From Pseudolysobacter antarcticus (GTDB taxonomy: Bacteria; Pseudomonadota; Gammaproteobacteria; Xanthomonadales; Rhodanobacteraceae), in assembly GCF_004168365.1 (NCBI RefSeq), contig NZ_CP035704.1:868001-932000 (forward strand): 64,000 bases of DNA, read 5' to 3'. A program made the translations under genes and the position numbers. The notes below the pieces were generated by a model. The model did no database searches and was not told where the DNA came from. It was given only the letters and a program-made list of their open reading frames with translations. This document shows, piece by piece, positions 57,027 to 64,000 of the stretch (positions are counted from its first letter, which is position 1; every line of letters starts with the position of its first letter).

Positions 57027-58910
57027 ATGAGTCCACAGAACCCCGATCAAAAACGCCAGAGCATGAAGGCGCTGGCGCTTGGCGCGCTTGGCGTCGTGTA
57101 TGGCGACATCGGCACCAGTCCGCTGTACTCCGTGCAAACCACGTTCGGCACGCATGGCATCGCGCCTGATCCGGCGAATATCCTCGGCGTGCTGTCGCTG
57201 ATTTTCTGGTCGCTGGTGATGGTTGTTTCGCTGAAGTACGTCGTCTTCATCATGGGCGCCGACAACCGTGGCGAAGGCGGCATCATGGCCTTGCTCGCAC
57301 TCGCGCAACGCGGCGTAAAGGAAAATCCGCGCGCGCGTTGGGTGATCATGGTGCTGGGCATTTTCGGCGCGGCGCTGTTCTACGGCGATGGCGTGATCAC
57401 GCCTGCGATTTCGGTATTGTCCGCGGTCGAAGGTCTTGAAGTCGCGGCACCTGCGCTGGTGCACTACGTGGTGCCGATCACGCTGGCGGTGCTGATTCTG
57501 TTGTTCATCCTGCAACGTAGCGGCACGGCCAAGGTCGGCGCCGTATTCGGCCCGATCATGTGCGTGTGGTTCGTCAGCATTGCGTTGCTCGGCGTGCATG
57601 CGCTGATCCAGCAGCCGACCGTGTTCAAGGCTTTGTATCCGGGGTACGCGGTGCAGTTTTTCATCAACAACGGCTGGCACGCGTTCGCCGCACTCGGCGG
57701 TGTGGTACTGACTTTGACCGGCGCCGAAGCGCTGTATGCCGACATGGGCCACTTCGGCAAAAATCCCATCCGCCTGGCGTGGTTCGGTTTTGTTTCGCCA
57801 GCGTTGGTGCTGAACTATTTCGGCCAGGGCGCGTTGCTCATGAGCGATCCGAGCGCGGTATCGAATCCGTTCTACAAGATGGTGCCCGAACCATTGTTGT
57901 ATCCGATGATCGGCCTCGCCACCGTAGCCACGGTGATCGCGTCGCAGGCGGTGATCACTGGTGCGTTTTCGATGACGCGTGAGGCGATCCAGCTCGGCTT
58001 TTCGCCGCGCATGGAAATCGTGCATACCTCGCAACGGCAGATGGGCCAGATCTACATGCCGTGGATCAATCGCACCTTGCTGCTGCTTATCATTGCGGCC
58101 GTGATCGGCTTCGGTTCGTCCGAACATCTGGCTGCGGCTTATGGTATCGCCGTGACCGGCACGATGGTCGCGACCACGCTGCTCGCGCTGGTTGTGGCAC
58201 GCCGCCAATGGCATTGGAACAAACTTGTGGTGCTGGCAGCGGGCGTGATTTTCTTGATTATCGATTTGTCTTTCTTCGGTGCCAACCTCATCAAGGTCGA
58301 ACACGGCGGCTGGTTCCCGCTCATCCTCGGCGCCGGTATTTTCACGCTGATGACGACATGGCGGCGCGGGCGCGATCTGGTGCTGCGCGAGCTCAAGCAA
58401 AGCGGACTCGCGCTGGAGCCTTTCATCACGAGCATCATGGCGCACCCGCCGACACGCGTGCCGGGCACGGCGGTGTTCCTTACCGCAAGCGCCCATTCGG
58501 TGCCGAACGCATTGCTGCACAATCTCAAGCACAACAAGGTGCTGCACGAGCGCAATGTATTGCTCAAGGTTGCGGTGCTCGATGTGCCTTTTGCGGATAA
58601 ATCCGAGCGTCTCGAAATCAATGCACTGGGCCACGAGTTTTATCGGCTGACGATACGCTTCGGTTTCAGCGAAGATCCGAACATCACCGCCGTGCTGCCG
58701 CGTTGCGAAAACATGGATCTGCCATTCGACATGATGGATACGACGTTCTTCGTCAGCCGCGAAACGGTGGTCGCGAGCAATCGGCCCGGCATGCCGTTGT
58801 GGCGCGACAAACTGTTCGCGTTCATGACGCGTAACGCGAGTTCGGCCACGGCGTTTTTCCAGATTCCGGCGAACCGGCTGATCGAGCTTGGCACGCAAGT
58901 CGAGATTTGA
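57027..58910 (+). CDS. kup: Kup, low-affinity potassium uptake transporter
   Basis: A K+/H+ symporter of the KUP/HAK family. It has 627 residues with twelve membrane segments in the first 450. The typical N-terminus is ALGALGVVYGDIGTSPLYSV and GDGVITPAISVLSAVEG follows. A cytoplasmic C-terminal domain of about 170 residues ends the protein. It lies between ruvA and ruvB, 52 bases after ruvA and 148 before ruvB. Confidence 0.95.
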   Translation: MSPQNPDQKRQSMKALALGALGVVYGDIGTSPLYSVQTTFGTHGIAPDPANILGVLSLIFWSLVMVVSLKYVVFIMGADNRGEGGIMALLALAQRGVKENPRARWVIMVLGIFGAALFYGDGVITPAISVLSAVEGLEVAAPALVHYVVPITLAVLILLFILQRSGTAKVGAVFGPIMCVWFVSIALLGVHALIQQPTVFKALYPGYAVQFFINNGWHAFAALGGVVLTLTGAEALYADMGHFGKNPIRLAWFGFVSPALVLNYFGQGALLMSDPSAVSNPFYKMVPEPLLYPMIGLATVATVIASQAVITGAFSMTREAIQLGFSPRMEIVHTSQRQMGQIYMPWINRTLLLLIIAAVIGFGSSEHLAAAYGIAVTGTMVATTLLALVVARRQWHWNKLVVLAAGVIFLIIDLSFFGANLIKVEHGGWFPLILGAGIFTLMTTWRRGRDLVLRELKQSGLALEPFITSIMAHPPTRVPGTAVFLTASAHSVPNALLHNLKHNKVLHERNVLLKVAVLDVPFADKSERLEINALGHEFYRLTIRFGFSEDPNITAVLPRCENMDLPFDMMDTTFFVSRETVVASNRPGMPLWRDKLFAFMTRNASSATAFFQIPANRLIELGTQVEI

Positions 58911-59058
58911 TTTGGCCGTCCAGATGCGGCAGCTATTTTGCGCATCGAACTAAACTGAACATGAACGCGCGGTGTTGGTCGGCGCGATCGTGCCGACACA
59001 GCGCACCGCAGGCCTGCATGCCCTGCCATAATGCCGCCATGCTGAAATTGCGCCGCCC

Positions 59059-60105
59059 ATGACCGATTCCCGCCTGATCGCTGCTTCCGCCACGCGCGAA
59101 GACGAGCTGCTCGACTCCAGCATTCGTCCGAAAAACTTGTCCGAATATCTCGGCCAGGTTGCGGTGCGCGAACAGATGTCGATCTACATTCAGGCGGCCA
59201 AACAACGCAAGGAAGCTCTCGACCACGTGCTGATCTTCGGCCCGCCGGGACTCGGCAAAACCACGCTGTCGCACGTCATCGCGAATGAGCTTGGCGTCAA
59301 CATGCGCAGCACGTCCGGCCCGGTGATCGAGCGCGCCGGCGATCTCGCCGCGTTGTTGACCAACCTGCAGCCGCACGATGTTTTGTTCGTCGACGAAATC
59401 CATCGCCTCTCGCCGGTAGTGGAAGAAGTGCTGTATCCGGCGATGGAAGATTTTCAGATCGACATCATGATCGGCGAAGGCCCGGCGGCGCGCTCGATCA
59501 AACTCGATCTGCCACCGTTCACGTTGATCGGCGCAACCACACGTGCGGGCTTGCTAACTGCGCCGCTGCGCGATCGGTTCGGCATCGTGCAACGGCTCGA
59601 ATTTTATACGCCGGGCGAACTCGCCGCGATCGTGCGGCGCTCGGCGAAAATCCTCGGTATTTCGTGTGCGGACGATGGTGCGGTCGAGATCGCCAACCGT
59701 TCGCGTGGCACGCCGCGTATCGCCAACCGGCTGTTGAGACGCGTGCGCGATTTTGCGCAGATCAAGGCCGACGGCATCATCACGCGTGAGGTCGCTGCGG
59801 CGGCGATGGTGATGTTGAATGTCGATGCCGAAGGTTTCGATCAGCTCGATCGCCGCCTGCTCAGCACGATCATCGAAAGTTTCGATGGTGGCCCGGTAGG
59901 TGTCGAATCGCTGGCCGCAGCGCTCAGCGAAGAACGCGGCACGATCGAGGATGTGGTCGAGCCGTTCCTGATCCAGCAAGGTTTTCTCATGCGCACCGCG
60001 CGCGGACGCATGGCGACCAGCAAAACTTATCGTCATCTCGGTTTGAAGCCGCCGCCGCGCGCGAATCAGCCGCAGCCCGAACTGTTCGTCGATGACAATG
60101 TCTGA
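59059..60105 (+). CDS. ruvB: RuvB, Holliday junction branch-migration motor
   Basis: A hexameric AAA+ ATPase that drives branch migration with RuvA. It has 348 residues. [11 protein letters not shown], Walker [16 protein letters not shown], Walker [21 protein letters not shown] and sensor 1 [11 protein letters not shown] are all present, followed by the winged-helix domain. It overlaps the ybgC start by 14 bases. Confidence 0.96.
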   Translation: MTDSRLIAASATREDELLDSSIRPKNLSEYLGQVAVREQMSIYIQAAKQRKEALDHVLIFGPPGLGKTTLSHVIANELGVNMRSTSGPVIERAGDLAALLTNLQPHDVLFVDEIHRLSPVVEEVLYPAMEDFQIDIMIGEGPAARSIKLDLPPFTLIGATTRAGLLTAPLRDRFGIVQRLEFYTPGELAAIVRRSAKILGISCADDGAVEIANRSRGTPRIANRLLRRVRDFAQIKADGIITREVAAAAMVMLNVDAEGFDQLDRRLLSTIIESFDGGPVGVESLAAALSEERGTIEDVVEPFLIQQGFLMRTARGRMATSKTYRHLGLKPPPRANQPQPELFVDDNV

Positions 60106-60523
60106 TCCCACGGCGGCGGAACATTTCAGCTGGCCGGTACGTGTGTACTGGGAAGATACCGACGGCGGCGGCGTGGTTTATCACGCGGCGTATTTGTGTT
60201 TTTGCGAGCGCGCGCGCACCGAATGGCTGCGCGCGCGCGGCATCGAACAAGAGCGTTTGCGCGCGGTCAGTGATGTCGTGTTTGTGGTGTGCGATGTCAA
60301 CCTGAAATTCCGCAAGCCCGCACGGCTGGACGATCTGCTCGACATCAGTGTCGAGGTGCTCGAACGGCGCTCCGCGAGCATGACGTTTCAGCAGCGCCTG
60401 GTACGCCGCAGCGATGGTGCATTGCTGGTCGAGGCGCGCTTGCGCGTGGCGTGTTTGCACGCTTCCAGTTTTCGGCCGCGGCCGATTCCCGATGATTTAT
60501 TGCAGGAGATTCCAAAGGCATGA
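60092..60523 (+). CDS. ybgC: YbgC, acyl-CoA thioesterase of the Tol-Pal cluster
   Basis: A hotdog-fold thioesterase with 143 residues (ATG 60098 is also possible). The catalytic Asp is D24 in [18 protein letters not shown], with H31 nearby. Family members hydrolyse short- or long-chain acyl-CoA and bind acyl carrier protein. It overlaps ruvB at its start and tolQ (ATGA) at its end, the standard head of the tol-pal operon. Confidence 0.92.
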   Translation: MTMSDPTAAEHFSWPVRVYWEDTDGGGVVYHAAYLCFCERARTEWLRARGIEQERLRAVSDVVFVVCDVNLKFRKPARLDDLLDISVEVLERRSASMTFQQRLVRRSDGALLVEARLRVACLHASSFRPRPIPDDLLQEIPKA

Positions 60524-61212
60524 ACGGCGATCTGAATATTCTTCAACTGGTGCTCGGCGCCAGTTTGCTGGTGAAGTTGGTGCTCGGCGTACTCGTGGCA
60601 TTTTCGTTCTTGTCGTGGGTGATCATCTTCCGCAAGAAGGCGATGCTGGATCGCGCGATGAACGGCGCGAATGCGTTCGAGGAACGTTTCTGGTCTGGCG
60701 CCGATCTTGCGGTGCTACATCGCGAAGTCACCGCTGAAAGCGATCAGATCACCGGCATCGAAAGTATCTTCGAATCCGGTTATCGCGAATTCGCGCGACT
60801 GCGCCAACGTCGGCAGATGGATTCGCGCACGATGCTCGAAGGCGCGCAGCGTGCGATGCGCGTGGCGTTGTCGCGCGAGATCGATCGGCTCGAACAGAAT
60901 CTGGAATTTCTCGCCAACGTCGGTTCGATCAGTCCGTACATCGGCCTGTTCGGCACAGTGTGGGGAATCATGGGCGCGTTCAGCGGCCTGGCGTCGGTAA
61001 AAGAAGCCACGATCGCGATGGTCGCGCCCGGAATTTCCGAAGCGCTGATCGCGACCGCGATGGGTTTGTTCGCGGCGATTCCGGCAGTGTGGGCATACAA
61101 CCGCTACGCCACGCGACTCGAACGCATCACTGTGCGCTACGAGAGTTTTCTCGAAGAATTTTCCTCGATCCTGCAGCGCCAGGCGCACATCGAAGATCAC
61201 GGCAATGCGTGA
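60520..61212 (+). CDS. tolQ: TolQ, inner-membrane proton channel subunit of Tol-Pal
   Basis: It has 230 residues and three membrane helices. With TolR it converts proton flow into movement of TolA. The second and third helices carry the conserved NVGSISPYIGLFGTVWGIMGAF and APGISEALIATAMGLFAAIPAVWAYN. It overlaps ybgC by four bases and lies 39 bases before tolR. Confidence 0.95.
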   Translation: MNGDLNILQLVLGASLLVKLVLGVLVAFSFLSWVIIFRKKAMLDRAMNGANAFEERFWSGADLAVLHREVTAESDQITGIESIFESGYREFARLRQRRQMDSRTMLEGAQRAMRVALSREIDRLEQNLEFLANVGSISPYIGLFGTVWGIMGAFSGLASVKEATIAMVAPGISEALIATAMGLFAAIPAVWAYNRYATRLERITVRYESFLEEFSSILQRQAHIEDHGNA

Positions 61213-61251
61213 GAAATTTAACCCTGCGCTCCCCATCGTCACGTTGAAAGC

Positions 61252-61698
61252 ATGACCATGCAGACCGGACAACGCCGCAAGCGCCGCAAACTCAAAGCCG
61301 AGATCAACGTCGTGCCGTACATCGACGTGATGCTGGTGCTGCTGATCATTTTCATGGTCACCGCACCACTGCTGAATCTTGGGGTGGATATCCAGCTGCC
61401 GCAATCCGCCGCCAAGGCGTTGCATCCCGACAAGGAGCCGGTGGTCATCAGTATTGACGAAAAAGGTGCGTATTTTCTAACCCTCGGCGGCACGCCGCGC
61501 GAGCCGATCGATGGCGCCGCACTGGTCAAGAAAGTGTCTGCGTTCGTGCGCCAGAATCCGGATGTGCCGGTGATGATCGGCGGCGACGAGCGTGTTGATT
61601 ACGGCAAGGTCTATCAGGTGATGGTGTTGCTGCAGCAGGCCGGTGTGCCCAAGGTCGGCCTCATGAGCGCGCCGATCCAAGAAACCAAACCACGCTGA
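61252..61698 (+). CDS. tolR: TolR, inner-membrane subunit of Tol-Pal
   Basis: It has 148 residues (or 146 from ATG 61258). A basic N-terminus (RRKRRKLKAEINVVPYIDVMLVLLIIFMV) holds the single membrane helix with the proton-carrying Asp in YIDVMLVLL. A periplasmic ExbD-type domain follows. It pairs with TolQ to energise TolA. Confidence 0.95.
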   Translation: MTMQTGQRRKRRKLKAEINVVPYIDVMLVLLIIFMVTAPLLNLGVDIQLPQSAAKALHPDKEPVVISIDEKGAYFLTLGGTPREPIDGAALVKKVSAFVRQNPDVPVMIGGDERVDYGKVYQVMVLLQQAGVPKVGLMSAPIQETKPR

Positions 61699-61753
61699 TG
61701 CGAATCGCTTCGGTTATGCGCAGCACGACAGACCTCGGCGGCGAGCGCTGAGC

Positions 61754-62728
61754 ATGGAAAAAACCGGCGACAAACTGCGCGCGTTTTTCTACGCCCTGCT
61801 GGTGCATCTAGTGGTGGTGGCGATTGCCGTGCTCGGAATGTTCTGGACCAATGCGACGAGGCCGGTGACCTTGCCGGGGCCGGTGATCGAGGCGGAACTG
61901 GTCGGTGTCGCGCAAGCGCCGAAAGCGCACGCGGCGAGCAAGTCGAAACCGACGCCGCCGGCACCAGTGACTCCACCTGAACCGGTCAAGCCGCCGACGG
62001 CAGAACCGGCAGATGCCGCACCGCCACCGAAGCCGACGCCGCCCAAACCGACACCGCAGGAAATCAAGCGCGATCAGGCTGCCCAGGCCGAGATCTTGCG
62101 GCAGGATCAGAAAAATCAGGAGCGCGTCGCCGAGATGGCGCGCGAGAAAGCCGACAAAGCGGAAAAGGTCGAGGCCGAGCGCAAGCGTCAGGAGCAAATC
62201 CTGCTCGAACAGAAAGAGCAGGAAGAACAGGCCAAACGCGAGCAGGCGATTATCAAGGAGCTGGACGCCGCCAAGAAAAAAACCGAGGCTGCCAACAGGA
62301 AGCTCAAGCTCGAACAGGAAAAACAAAAGCAGCTCGCCGATACCAATGCCAAGCCTGCGGCGAAACCGCCGGCGGCGCCGCAACGCGCACCGGCGGCTGA
62401 GGTGCCTGAAGCGGAGAAAGCGCAGACCGGCATGAACGGAACCGATGCGAGTTTGCTCGGTGAATACAGTGCGGCGATCCAGAATGCGGTGACGTTAAAT
62501 TGGTTGCGGCCAGACAGCGCTCAAGGTGGCCTTAGTTGCGTCGTTCACATCACGCAGATTCCTGGCGGTGAGGTTTTGAGCGCGAACGTAAGCGGCGCAT
62601 GTAATGCCGATGCCATCACGAGAAACTCTATCGAGCAGGCAGTCAAACGCGCAGCACCGTTGCCTTACAAAGGTTATGAGAAAGTGTTTCAGCGTGACCT
62701 AAATTTGATTTTTAAGTACAACGGATAA
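61754..62728 (+). CDS. tolA: TolA, trans-periplasmic link of Tol-Pal
   Basis: It has 324 residues: a membrane helix at about residues 10-33, a proline-rich stretch (40-100), a long Lys/Glu/Gln/Ala helical region (about 100-200) that spans the periplasm, and a C-terminal globular TolA/TonB-type domain (residues 230-324, including GEYSAAIQNAVTLNWLRP and GGEVLSANVSGACNAD). It transmits TolQR motion to TolB and Pal at the outer membrane. Confidence 0.93.
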   Translation: MEKTGDKLRAFFYALLVHLVVVAIAVLGMFWTNATRPVTLPGPVIEAELVGVAQAPKAHAASKSKPTPPAPVTPPEPVKPPTAEPADAAPPPKPTPPKPTPQEIKRDQAAQAEILRQDQKNQERVAEMAREKADKAEKVEAERKRQEQILLEQKEQEEQAKREQAIIKELDAAKKKTEAANRKLKLEQEKQKQLADTNAKPAAKPPAAPQRAPAAEVPEAEKAQTGMNGTDASLLGEYSAAIQNAVTLNWLRPDSAQGGLSCVVHITQIPGGEVLSANVSGACNADAITRNSIEQAVKRAAPLPYKGYEKVFQRDLNLIFKYNG

Positions 62729-62743
62729 CGGATGAGGAAACCT

Positions 62744-64000
62744 ATGAACATGCCAAAAATTTGGATGAGAGGTCTGGCGCTGTTGCTGGTGGTGCTGAGT
62801 GCAAGCTTGGCGCAGGCACAAGGGCTGAGCATCGATATCGTCAACGGTACGCCGTCGGCATTGCCAATTGCCGTAGTGCCGTTCGCCTTCGAAGGCGCGG
62901 GCGTGCCACCTGACGTTGATGTGTCGGAAATCATGCGCAACGATTTCAACCGCTCGGGGAAATTCCGCGGTTTGCCAAAAGCCGACATCATCGAGTTTCC
63001 GACACGTCAGTCGGAAGTGAAATTTGCGACGTGGAATCTGCTCAAGCAGGCGTATCTCGTGGTCGGGCGCGTGCGTGACGGCAGCAACGGCGAACTCACT
63101 GTCGAATACGAATTGTTCGATGTCGCCAAACAGCAGGCGCTATTGATCGGCAAGCCGATTTCCGGCCAGCGCAGCGACATGCGTGGCCTCGCGCACAAAA
63201 TCGCCGATGACGTCTACGAAAAAATCCTCGGCGTACGCGGCGCGTTCTGGACGCGTGTTGCCTACATTACCTCCAGCGGCAGCGGCAACAACATGAACTA
63301 CGCGCTGATGGTGGCTGATTCCGACGGCTACGGCCCACAGACCGTCGTGAAATCGCACGAGCCGCTGCTGTCGCCCGCTTGGTCGCCAGATGGTAACAAA
63401 ATCGCGTATGTCTCGTTCGAGCGTGGCAATTCGGCGATTTACATCCAGGATATTTCAACCGGCTCGCGCGAGCTGGTGTCGGCCAACAAGGGCATCAACG
63501 GCGGACCATCCTTTTCGCCGGATGGCACGCGCCTTGCGCTGACTTTGTCATACGGCGGTAATCCTGATATCTACATTATGGATCTGGCGACCAAGAAAAC
63601 CACGCAGATCACCAAGCATTTTGCGATCGACGTCGAAGCGACCTGGATGCCTGACGGGCAGAGTCTGATTTTCACGTCGGATCGTTCCGGCAAACCACAG
63701 CTGTATCAAGCTTCGATTACTGGCGGTGATGCGACGCGAATCAGCTTCCAGGGCGAATACAACGCCACGCCATCGATCATCAACGATGGCCGCAGCGTAA
63801 AGATCGCTATGGCGCAAGGCGGCGGAAATGTGTATCGTGTTGCTGTTTTAGACCGCGCCAGTGGCGAAAGTAAAATGATTTCGCCGGGCAGCCTGGATGA
63901 ACACCCCAGCTTTGCGCCGAATGGCAGCATGCTGATTTATGCCGCTACCGAAGGTTCGCGCGGTGTTTTATATGCGATTTCTGCAGATGGTCTTGTGCGA
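62744..64000 (+). CDS. tolB: TolB, periplasmic beta-propeller of Tol-Pal (5' part, cut by window end)
   Basis: The frame runs open for 419 codons to the last base of the window, so the C-terminal end is missing. ATG 62744 is preceded by GAGGAAA. A signal peptide (about residues 1-25, ending ALAQA-like) leads to the N-terminal domain (IDIVNGTPSALPIAVVPF) and then to the WD40-like PD40 repeats (SPAWSPDGNKIAYVSFE, FSPDGTRLALTLSY, WMPDGQSLIFTSDRSG). It binds Pal and TolA. It lies 15 bases after tolA, so it belongs to the same operon. Confidence 0.94.
   Translation, partial: MNMPKIWMRGLALLLVVLSASLAQAQGLSIDIVNGTPSALPIAVVPFAFEGAGVPPDVDVSEIMRNDFNRSGKFRGLPKADIIEFPTRQSEVKFATWNLLKQAYLVVGRVRDGSNGELTVEYELFDVAKQQALLIGKPISGQRSDMRGLAHKIADDVYEKILGVRGAFWTRVAYITSSGSGNNMNYALMVADSDGYGPQTVVKSHEPLLSPAWSPDGNKIAYVSFERGNSAIYIQDISTGSRELVSANKGINGGPSFSPDGTRLALTLSYGGNPDIYIMDLATKKTTQITKHFAIDVEATWMPDGQSLIFTSDRSGKPQLYQASITGGDATRISFQGEYNATPSIINDGRSVKIAMAQGGGNVYRVAVLDRASGESKMISPGSLDEHPSFAPNGSMLIYAATEGSRGVLYAISADGLVR

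Overview
The window is a 64 kb stretch of chromosome from a GC-rich gammaproteobacterium. It most likely belongs to the Xanthomonadales/Lysobacterales, in a Rhodanobacteraceae-like relative. The reasons are the protein sequences (148-residue MraZ, DciA between lpxC and the secA neighbourhood), the gene order (coaE-pilD-pilC-pilB, pilS-pilR beside sucCD, kup between ruvA and ruvB) and the codon use. This placement comes from recognition, not from a search.

Layout. (1) 1-675: on the minus strand, a gene cassette of integron type. A small secreted HEAT-repeat gene lies between two attC-like sites. (2) 676-1135: non-coding DNA, a sigma-70 promoter and a four-repeat MraZ operator. (3) 1136-16861: a complete and tightly overlapping dcw cluster (mraZ, rsmH, ftsL, ftsI, murE, murF, mraY, ftsW, murG, murC, ddl, ftsQ, ftsA, ftsZ) for peptidoglycan precursor synthesis and septation. 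A possible small ORF lies between ftsL and ftsI. (4) 17156-23669: lpxC, dciA (opposite strand), an M23 peptidase, secA and a Nudix/ThiE-like fusion gene. (5) 23733-28263 (minus): coaE, pilD, pilC and pilB for type IV pilus assembly. (6) 28442-38956: an accessory island between pilB and pilR. It holds GT2 and GT4 glycosyltransferases, three methyltransferases, a flippase-like membrane protein, an NDP-sugar epimerase, a TMTC-like GT-C membrane protein, the pilin gene pilA with a very good sigma-54 promoter, and a TfpX/TfpZ accessory gene. I read it as a candidate pilin-glycosylation or surface-glycan locus. (7) 39061-42324 (minus): pilR and pilS, the two-component system that activates pilA through sigma-54. 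(8) 42640-55596: sucC, sucD, nadE, bamD (minus), rluD, pgeF, clpB with a sigma-32-type promoter, an FmdB zinc ribbon, a double DUF3011 protein, aspS and an alpha/beta hydrolase. (9) 55863-64000: ruvC, ruvA, kup, ruvB, ybgC, tolQ, tolR, tolA and the 5' part of tolB, which is cut by the window end.

Most of the window is well-conserved housekeeping sequence. The accessory or unusual parts are the integron-type cassette at the left edge and the pilin/glycan island at 28.4-39.0 kb. No rRNA, tRNA, CRISPR array, transposase or prophage gene was recognised.
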